The notes under the pieces: model-generated
Seen by the model: only the letters and a program-made list of their open reading frames with translations
What the model was told of the DNA's origin: nothing
Databases searched by the model: none
Shown: positions 58,597 through 64,000 of the stretch, one piece after another
Layout: each line of letters starts with the position of its first letter
How positions within the stretch are numbered: the first letter of the stretch is position 1
Program-made: the position numbers and the translations under genes
Assembly (NCBI RefSeq): GCF_000800255.1
Contig: NZ_CP009747.1
Span: forward strand, 4,154,001-4,218,000
Direction of reading: 5' to 3'
Source: Pseudomonas parafulva
Lineage (GTDB): Bacteria > Pseudomonadota > Gammaproteobacteria > Pseudomonadales > Pseudomonadaceae
DNA length: 64,000 nucleotides

Positions 58597-58965
58597 ATGA
58601 GCATCACCCGCTCGGCCTGGCGCACTGGCGCCGGCCTTCTGCTGGCCAGCGCCCTGCTGGCCGGCTGCAATACGCCAAAACCGCTGTATCAATGGGAAAG
58701 CTACCAGCCCCAGGTGCGCGAGTACTTCAACGACCAGTCCAAGGAAGAACAGGTCATCGCCCTGGAGCGCGATCTGGAGAAGATCAAGGCCAAGAACGGC
58801 GCGGTGCCGCCGGGCTATCACGCGCAACTGGGCCTGCTCTACTCGAGCCTGGGCAAGGATGACCAGATGATCCAGGAATTCCGTACCGAGAAAGCGCTGT
58901 TCCCTGAGTCGGCGACCTACATGGACTTCCTGATGAAGAACGCCACGCAAGGAGCCAAGCCGTGA
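58597..58965 (+). CDS. DUF4810 domain lipoprotein
   Basis: A 122-residue lipoprotein. The signal peptide ends in L-L-A-G-C with Cys24, followed by NTPKPLYQWESYQPQVREYF and a helical pair resembling a single TPR-like unit (YHAQLGLLYSSLGKDDQMIQ). It is the middle gene of the trio, 49 bases after the CsgG gene, and its stop overlaps the next start. Function unknown. Confidence 0.88.
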   Translation: MSITRSAWRTGAGLLLASALLAGCNTPKPLYQWESYQPQVREYFNDQSKEEQVIALERDLEKIKAKNGAVPPGYHAQLGLLYSSLGKDDQMIQEFRTEKALFPESATYMDFLMKNATQGAKP

Positions 58966-59621
58966 TCAAGCGCCTTACCCAATGCCTGGTCGGCGCCTGC
59001 GTGCTGGCCCTGTTCGCCGGCTGCGCCGAGCGCAAGACCACCGACTACGCCGCCTTCAAGCAGAGCCGGCCGAAGTCGATCCTGATCGTGCCGCCACTGA
59101 ACAACTCGCCGGACGTCAAAGCCAGCTACAGCATGCTGGCGCAGGTCACCTATCCGCTGGCCGAAGCGGGCTACTACGTGATGCCGGTGGCGCTGGTGGC
59201 CGAGACGTTCCGCCAGAACGGTATGACCACCCCAGCGGACATCCATGAGTTGCCGGCCGCCAAGCTGCGCGAGATCTTCGGCGCCGATGCCGGGCTGTAC
59301 GTGACCGTCAGCGACTACGGCACCCGCTACATGGTGCTGAGCAGCGCAACCATCGTCACCGCCAGCGCCAAGCTGGTCGACTTGAAAACCGGCGCCACCC
59401 TGTGGACCGGCGCGGCCTCGGCCTCCAGCGAAGAAGGCCGGCAGAACCAGGGCGGACTGGTCGGCATGCTGATCACCGCAGCGGTGAACCAGATCATCTC
59501 CAGCGTGCAGGACGACGCGGGCTATCCGATCGCCGGTATCACCAGCGCCCGGCTGCTGTCGCCGAACCCCAACGGCGGCATCCTGTACGGGCCGCGCTCG
59601 CCGAAGTACGGCACCGACTGA
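58962..59621 (+). CDS. DUF799 (GNA1162-like) lipoprotein
   Basis: A 219-residue lipoprotein of the DUF799 family, known from the Neisseria GNA1162 protein. The lipobox is F-A-G-C with Cys21. Characteristic parts are KSILIVPPLNNSPDVKASYS, PVALVAETFRQNG and GITSARLLSPNPNGGILYGPRSP. The GTG start overlaps the stop of the DUF4810 gene (GTGA), showing tight coupling. Probably a periplasm-facing partner in a complex with the CsgG-like protein; the activity is unknown. Confidence 0.88.
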   Translation: MIKRLTQCLVGACVLALFAGCAERKTTDYAAFKQSRPKSILIVPPLNNSPDVKASYSMLAQVTYPLAEAGYYVMPVALVAETFRQNGMTTPADIHELPAAKLREIFGADAGLYVTVSDYGTRYMVLSSATIVTASAKLVDLKTGATLWTGAASASSEEGRQNQGGLVGMLITAAVNQIISSVQDDAGYPIAGITSARLLSPNPNGGILYGPRSPKYGTD

Positions 59622-59647
59622 GCGACGAGCACTGCGTCGAAGCCATG

Positions 59648-59677
59648 AAAAAGGCGACCTACAAAGGTCGCCTTTTT
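59648..59677. terminator. Bidirectional terminator
   Basis: AAAAAGGCGACCT and AGGTCGCCTTTTT form a stem with a short ACAA loop between the DUF799 gene and the opposing pyrE gene. Confidence 0.92.
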
Positions 59678-59693
59678 CATGGACGATCTGCGC

Positions 59694-60335
59694 TCAGATC
59701 CCGTATTGCGCTCGATAGGCCTCGACCGCCGGCAGGTGCTGCTTGAGCTGCGGATCATCGGCCAGGAATTCCAGTACCTGGGTCAGGGAAACGATGCTGA
59801 CCACTGGCATGCCGAAGTCACGCTCCACTTCCTGGATGGCCGAGAGTTCACCGTTACCACGCTCCTCGCGGTTCAGCGCGATGAGCACACCGGCGGCGCG
59901 TGCCTGCTGGGCCTGGATGATCTGCATGACTTCGCGGATCGCGGTGCCTGCGGTGATCACGTCGTCGATGATCAGCACCTCGCCCGCCAGGGGAGCGCCG
60001 ACCAGGCTGCCACCCTCGCCGTGGTCCTTGGCTTCCTTGCGGTTGAAGCACCAGGGCACGTCGATCTGATGATGCTCGGCCAGCGCCACCGCCGTGGCGG
60101 CGGCCAGCGGAATGCCTTTGTAGGCCGGACCGAACAGCACGTCGAAGGGGATCTTGCTGTCGACGATGGCCGCCGCATAGCAACGTCCCAGCTGGGCCAG
60201 GGCCGAGCCGCTGTTGAACAGACCGGCGTTGAAGAAGTACGGGCTGGTACGCCCCGATTTCAGGGTGAATTCACCGAAGCGCAGCACGCCGCGATCGATG
60301 GCAAAACGGATGAAGTCGCGCTGATACGGCTGCAT
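59694..60335 (-). CDS. pyrE: Orotate phosphoribosyltransferase
   Basis: A 213-residue enzyme making OMP from orotate and PRPP in pyrimidine synthesis. The PRPP loop is [14 protein letters not shown], and the substrate segments [12 protein letters not shown] and [11 protein letters not shown] are normal. ATG 60335 is preceded by an 80-base divergent gap shared with crc, the usual Pseudomonas arrangement. Confidence 0.96.
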   Translation of the reverse strand: MQPYQRDFIRFAIDRGVLRFGEFTLKSGRTSPYFFNAGLFNSGSALAQLGRCYAAAIVDSKIPFDVLFGPAYKGIPLAAATAVALAEHHQIDVPWCFNRKEAKDHGEGGSLVGAPLAGEVLIIDDVITAGTAIREVMQIIQAQQARAAGVLIALNREERGNGELSAIQEVERDFGMPVVSIVSLTQVLEFLADDPQLKQHLPAVEAYRAQYGI

Positions 60336-60415
60336 GAAAAGTCCCGGACACCACGGATTTAGCTAAATGAGTTGAGCTCGGGTATCATACACGCACGAGA
60401 TTTTTGGGGCCATTT

Positions 60416-61195
60416 ATGCGGATCATCAGTGTGAACGTGAATGGCATTCAGGCTGCGGCCGAGCGTGGTTTGCTCAGCTGGTTGCAAGCCCAGAATGCCG
60501 ACGTCATCTGCCTTCAGGATACCCGCGCCTCGGCCTTTGAACTCGACGACCCAGCTTTCCAGCTCGATGGCTATTTCCTTTATGCCTGCGACGCGGAGGT
60601 GCCCGCCCACGGTGGCGTGGCGCTCTACTCGCGGATGCAGCCCAAGGCAGTCATCACCGGCCTGGGCTTCGAGACAGCCGACCGCTACGGACGTTACCTG
60701 CAGGCCGATTTCGACAAGGTCAGCATCGCCAGCCTGCTGATGCCTTCGGGCATGAACGGCGACGAAGACTTGAATCAGAAATTCAAGTTGATGGACGACT
60801 TCGCCAAGTACCTGGACAAGCAGCGCCGCAAGCGCCGCGAGTACATCTATTGCGGCTCGCTGTACGTGGCGCAGCAGAAGCTCGACATCAAGAACTGGCG
60901 CGACAGCCAGCAGTCGCCCGGCTTCCTGCCGCCCGAGCGCGCCTGGATGGACGCCATCATCGGCGAAATGGGCTACGTCGATGCCCTGCGCGAAGTCAGC
61001 CGCGAAGGTGATCAGTACAGCTGGTGGCCGGATAACGAACAGGCCGAGATGCTCAACCTGGGCTATCGCTTCGACTACCAGATCCTCACCCAGGGCCTGC
61101 GCCGCTGCGTACGTAACGCGCGCCTGCCACGCCAGCCGCGCTTCTCCCAGCATGCGCCGCTGATCGTCGACTACGACTGGACGCTGACCATCTGA
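60416..61195 (+). CDS. crc: Catabolite repression control protein Crc
   Basis: A 259-residue protein of the exonuclease III/AP-endonuclease fold that has lost nuclease activity. Crc co-represses translation with Hfq at A-rich CA motifs of catabolic mRNAs. The N-terminus MRIISVNVNGIQAAAERGLL and the C-terminal SQHAPLIVDYDWTL are intact. ATG 60416 gives the normal length. A candidate CA motif occurs 0.6 kb downstream in the leader of the citrate transporter. Confidence 0.97.
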   Translation: MRIISVNVNGIQAAAERGLLSWLQAQNADVICLQDTRASAFELDDPAFQLDGYFLYACDAEVPAHGGVALYSRMQPKAVITGLGFETADRYGRYLQADFDKVSIASLLMPSGMNGDEDLNQKFKLMDDFAKYLDKQRRKRREYIYCGSLYVAQQKLDIKNWRDSQQSPGFLPPERAWMDAIIGEMGYVDALREVSREGDQYSWWPDNEQAEMLNLGYRFDYQILTQGLRRCVRNARLPRQPRFSQHAPLIVDYDWTLTI

Positions 61196-61201
61196 ACCCT
61201 G

Positions 61202-61232
61202 ACGGGGCCTCTTACCAGGCCCCGTTTTGTTT
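61202..61232 (+). terminator. Intrinsic terminator after crc
   Basis: ACGGGGCCT and AGGCCCCGT around CTTACC, followed by TTTGTTTT. The T-tract touches the stop codon of the opposing GFA gene. Confidence 0.9.
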
Positions 61233-61633
61233 TACAGCTGCTCCTGCGCCTCGCTGGGCAGATGCTCGTCCAGGTGCAGCCACGACAGGCGGCTTTCGGT
61301 CCAGATATGCCGGTTGGCCCTGACCTGCTCCGGTCGATCCAGCGTCGCCACCGTTACATCCAGGCTTGATGGGCTGTGCGTCGTTTCCAGCGCCACATGT
61401 GCGCCACATCGGTCACAGAACATCCGCGTGCAACTGGCCGGCGCCAGATAATGCTTCGGCTGGCCCGCCAGCCAGGTGAATGCGGTACGAGGGACGGTGA
61501 CCCAGGTCACCACCAGAGCGCCGCTGACCCGCCGACAGATCGAGCAATGGCAATGGGCGACATCCTCAAGGGTCCCCACCAATCGATAGCGCAGGGCGCC
61601 GCAATGGCACCCACCTTCATGGACTTCGTTCAT
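61232..61633 (-). CDS. GFA/CENP-V domain protein
   Basis: A 133-residue glutathione-dependent formaldehyde-activating (GFA) family protein that binds zinc through cysteines in GGCHCGALRY, CHCSICRR and FCDRCGAHV. The family includes S-hydroxymethylglutathione synthases, but most members lack proven activity. ATG 61633 is used; a GTG one codon earlier is also possible. It converges with crc. Confidence 0.87.
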   Translation of the reverse strand: MNEVHEGGCHCGALRYRLVGTLEDVAHCHCSICRRVSGALVVTWVTVPRTAFTWLAGQPKHYLAPASCTRMFCDRCGAHVALETTHSPSSLDVTVATLDRPEQVRANRHIWTESRLSWLHLDEHLPSEAQEQL

Positions 61634-61757
61634 CACCGCGACCTCTCGTCAGCTGATTCAACGCGAAAGCTGGCTGAAAGCTTTCGCCCCTAGGATAGCG
61701 CCACCACCGGCACAAAGACCGGTCAGCCAGGGTGCGCATCCACAGCACACCCGGCTC

Positions 61758-61775
61758 AATCAACAACAACAATGG
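61758..61775 (+). promoter_or_regulatory. CA motif (Crc/Hfq site) in the citrate transporter leader
   Basis: AATCAACAACAACAATGG contains a run of AAC triplets matching the A-rich Crc/Hfq target pattern (AAnAAnAA). It lies about 120 bases upstream of the transporter ATG, and an ATG inside it would open a 26-codon leader frame ending about 61852. Hfq/Crc binding here could repress translation or a leader peptide. Confidence 0.45.
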
Positions 61776-61894
61776 TGATTCCGATGCTGTCCTGTGCCCG
61801 CCTCCCCGCAGTACCCCTCCCCGTATTCCACGCACAGCGCCCAACGCGCTGATCCGCCCGACACCTTTCGCCGCGCCACGCCTGGAGTACCGTC

Positions 61895-63202
61895 ATGCTG
61901 ACCTTCCTCGGCTTTGCCATGGTCATCACCTTCATGTACCTGATCATGACCAAGCGCCTGTCGGCCTTGATCGCGCTGATCCTGGTACCGATCCTGTTCG
62001 CCCTGTTCGGCGGCTTTTCCGCCAAGATCGGCCCCATGATGCTCGAGGGCATCAGCAAGCTCGCGCCCACCGGCGTGATGCTGATGTTCGCCATCCTCTA
62101 CTTCGCTCTGATGATCGACTCCGGCCTGTTCGACCCGGCCGTGCGCAAGATCCTCAAGCTGGTCAAGGGCGACCCGCTGAAAGTCTCGGTCGGCACCGCC
62201 GTGCTGGCCCTGGTGGTCTCGCTCGACGGTGACGGCGCCACCACCTACATGATCTGCTGCGCCGCCATGCTGCCGCTGTACAGCCGCCTGGGCATGAGCC
62301 CGCGCATCATGGCCGGGCTGATCATTCTTGCGGGCGGGGTGATGAACATGACCCCTTGGGGCGGACCGACCGCCCGTGCCGCCAGCGCCCTGCACGTAGA
62401 CCCTTCGGACATCTTCGTGCCGATGATCCCGGCCATGGCCTTCGGCGTACTGGCGATCCTCGCCATCGCCTACCTGTACGGCAAGCGCGAACGTGCGCGC
62501 CTGGGCGAGCTGCACCTGCCGACCGACGACATCGACCACAGCGAAATCAGCGTGTCGCAATTCCCCGAGGCGCGTCGGCCGAAGCTGATCTGGTTCAACG
62601 GCGCCCTTACCGTCGCGCTGATGGCCGCCCTGATCGCCGGCCTGCTGCCGCTGCCGGTGCTGTTCATGATCGCCTTCAGCATCGCCATGATCGTCAACTA
62701 CCCGTGCCTGCAACAGCAGAAAGACCGCATCGCGGCCCACGCCGGCAGCGTGCTGGCGGTGACCGGATTGATCTTCGCTGCGGGCATCTTCACCGGCATC
62801 CTGTCCGGCACCGGCATGGTCGAGGCCATGTCCAAGAGTCTGCTGGCGGTGATCCCGGAGGCGCTCGGGCCCTACCTGGCGACGATCACCGCGATCGTCA
62901 GCATGCCGTTCACATTCTTCATGTCCAATGACGCCTTCTACTACGGTGTCCTGCCGGTGCTCGCCGAGGCCGCCAGCCATTACGGCATCAGCCCGGTGGA
63001 AATGGCCCGCGCCTCGATCGTCGGTCAGCCGGTGCACCTGCTCAGCCCGCTGGTGCCGTCCACGTATCTACTGGTGGCCCTGGCCGGCATCGAATTCGGC
63101 GATCACCAGCGCTTTACCCTCAAGTGGGCAGTGTTGGTGTGCCTGTGCATAATGCTCGCCGCCCTGCTCATGGGAGTTTTCCCGCTGTTCAGTAGTCTTT
63201 AA
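61895..63202 (+). CDS. CitMHS family citrate transporter
   Basis: A 435-residue inner-membrane carrier of the CitMHS family, which imports metal-citrate complexes with protons. About 11-12 hydrophobic segments are visible, with the conserved DGDGATTYMICCAAMLPLY region and FFMSNDAFYYGVLPVLAE. ATG 61895 follows GGAG. It is preceded by a 261-base leader carrying a CA motif, as expected of a catabolite-repressed nutrient transporter. Confidence 0.92.
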   Translation: MLTFLGFAMVITFMYLIMTKRLSALIALILVPILFALFGGFSAKIGPMMLEGISKLAPTGVMLMFAILYFALMIDSGLFDPAVRKILKLVKGDPLKVSVGTAVLALVVSLDGDGATTYMICCAAMLPLYSRLGMSPRIMAGLIILAGGVMNMTPWGGPTARAASALHVDPSDIFVPMIPAMAFGVLAILAIAYLYGKRERARLGELHLPTDDIDHSEISVSQFPEARRPKLIWFNGALTVALMAALIAGLLPLPVLFMIAFSIAMIVNYPCLQQQKDRIAAHAGSVLAVTGLIFAAGIFTGILSGTGMVEAMSKSLLAVIPEALGPYLATITAIVSMPFTFFMSNDAFYYGVLPVLAEAASHYGISPVEMARASIVGQPVHLLSPLVPSTYLLVALAGIEFGDHQRFTLKWAVLVCLCIMLAALLMGVFPLFSSL

Positions 63203-63269
63203 TACAACTGCAGCACCCTACCGCGGCGGCCCTTTGGGGTCGTCGCCTTCACCGCTCGAAGGAATACAC

Positions 63270-64000
63270 ATGGAATGGCTGACCAGCCCGGAAATCTGGG
63301 TTGCCTTTTTCACCCTCACCGCACTCGAGATCGTGCTCGGGATCGACAACATCATCATGATCTCGATCCTGGTCAGCCGCATGCCCAAGCACATGCAGCC
63401 GCGCACGCGTATCTTCGGCCTGGCGCTGGCGATGGTCACGCGGATCATGCTGCTGCTGTCGATCACCTGGGTCATGCGCCTGACCGACGACCTGTTCGTG
63501 GTGCTCGGCGAAGGCATCTCCGGACGTGATTTGATTCTGTTCTTCGGCGGCCTGTTCCTGCTGTGGAAAAGCTCGCAGGAGATCTACCACGGCCTGGAAG
63601 GTGAAGACGAAAGCGGCGAGGCGCCCAAGGGCGGCGGCGGCAAGTTCTTCTACACCATCATCCAGATCGCGATCATCGACATCGTGTTCTCCCTGGACTC
63701 GGTGATCACGGCGGTGGGCATGGTGTCCCACGTCCCGGTGATGATCGCGGCGATCGTCGTCGCCGTGCTGGTGATGATGCTCTGCGCCGGTACCATCAGC
63801 GACTTCATCGACAAGCACCCCTCGCTGAAGATGCTCGCGCTGTCGTTCCTGATCGTGGTCGGCACCGTGCTCATCGCCGAATCGTTCGATGTGCATGTGC
63901 CCAAGGGCTACGTGTATTTCGCCATGGCCTTCTCGCTGGCGGTGGAGGCGATCAACATCCGCATGCGCACGGCACTGGCGCGCAAGGATGGCAAGGAGCA
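63270..64000 (+). CDS. TerC family integral membrane protein (partial, runs off the window)
   Basis: The first 243 residues of a TerC/Alx-type protein; the 3' end lies beyond the window. It opens MEWLTSPEIWVAFFTLTALE with the acidic helix VLGIDNIIMISILVSRMP, and the second half repeats it as IDIVFSLDSVITAVGMV. The paired D-N and D-S helices are typical of this manganese/tellurite-associated family. ATG 63270 follows GAAGGA. It lies 67 bases after the citrate transporter. Confidence 0.9.
   Translation, partial: MEWLTSPEIWVAFFTLTALEIVLGIDNIIMISILVSRMPKHMQPRTRIFGLALAMVTRIMLLLSITWVMRLTDDLFVVLGEGISGRDLILFFGGLFLLWKSSQEIYHGLEGEDESGEAPKGGGGKFFYTIIQIAIIDIVFSLDSVITAVGMVSHVPVMIAAIVVAVLVMMLCAGTISDFIDKHPSLKMLALSFLIVVGTVLIAESFDVHVPKGYVYFAMAFSLAVEAINIRMRTALARKDGKE

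Overview
The window is a gene-dense, GC-rich stretch of a Pseudomonas chromosome, most likely from the P. putida group. The evidence is the protein set itself: AmaA/AmaB for pipecolate catabolism, Crc, AlgC, a UbiD-Rho-TrxA-Ppx-Ppk-HemB block, and a Rep-Xpt-DadX-DadA-Lrp-PuuB-PuuC-RpmGB-RadC-CoaBC-Dut-AlgC-ArgB-PyrE-Crc block. From memory, this order resembles that around the last ~80 loci of P. putida KT2440. I see no rRNA, tRNA, insertion sequence, prophage or CRISPR array. Nearly everything is core or soft-core chromosome.

Left part (1-13.4 kb): a penicillin-acylase-family hydrolase, a four-gene polar amino acid ABC importer, a MetQ-like binding protein, an unusual sigma54-activator-like AAA+ protein with an alpha/beta hydrolase, then amaA-amaB with a divergent LysR gene and a ChaC-like cyclotransferase. 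Several of these promoters share a GGnATAAG motif, which suggests common regulation, perhaps by sulfur or nutrient supply (inference).

Middle part (13.4-31.5 kb): a ferredoxin-NAD reductase-like protein, ubiD, rho with a C-rich leader, trxA, ppx facing ppk, hemB, a DedA protein, elbB, a DUF188 protein, a cytochrome-fused FTR1 iron permease, a LysR/MATE divergent pair, and a GGDEF/EAL protein. The ppk gene carries an apparent one-base frameshift near its 5' end.

Right-centre part (31.5-50.4 kb): rep, xpt, an acetyl-CoA hydrolase/transferase, cytochrome c5, and an amine and D-amino acid catabolism neighbourhood (PuuR-like XRE-cupin regulator, dadX, dadA, Lrp-type regulator, PuuB-like oxidase, PuuC-like dehydrogenase, cupin). 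Interspersed are a MocR regulator with a divergent DUF1127 gene, a phospholipase D lipoprotein and an MFS transporter. Three tandem tiny genes follow, two of them recognisably I78-type peptidase inhibitors, and each has its own terminator.

Right part (50.4-64 kb): ribosomal proteins L33 and L28, a peptide-type ABC binding protein, radC, the coaBC-dut-algC-argB series, a CsgG/DUF4810/DUF799 lipoprotein trio, pyrE divergent from crc, a GFA-domain protein, a CitMHS citrate transporter whose leader holds a CA-type Crc/Hfq motif, and a TerC-family gene cut by the window end. I found no clearly new multi-gene system. The best leads are the non-canonical AAA+ protein, the I78 trio, the candidate MocR operators, the ppk frameshift and the citrate transporter leader.
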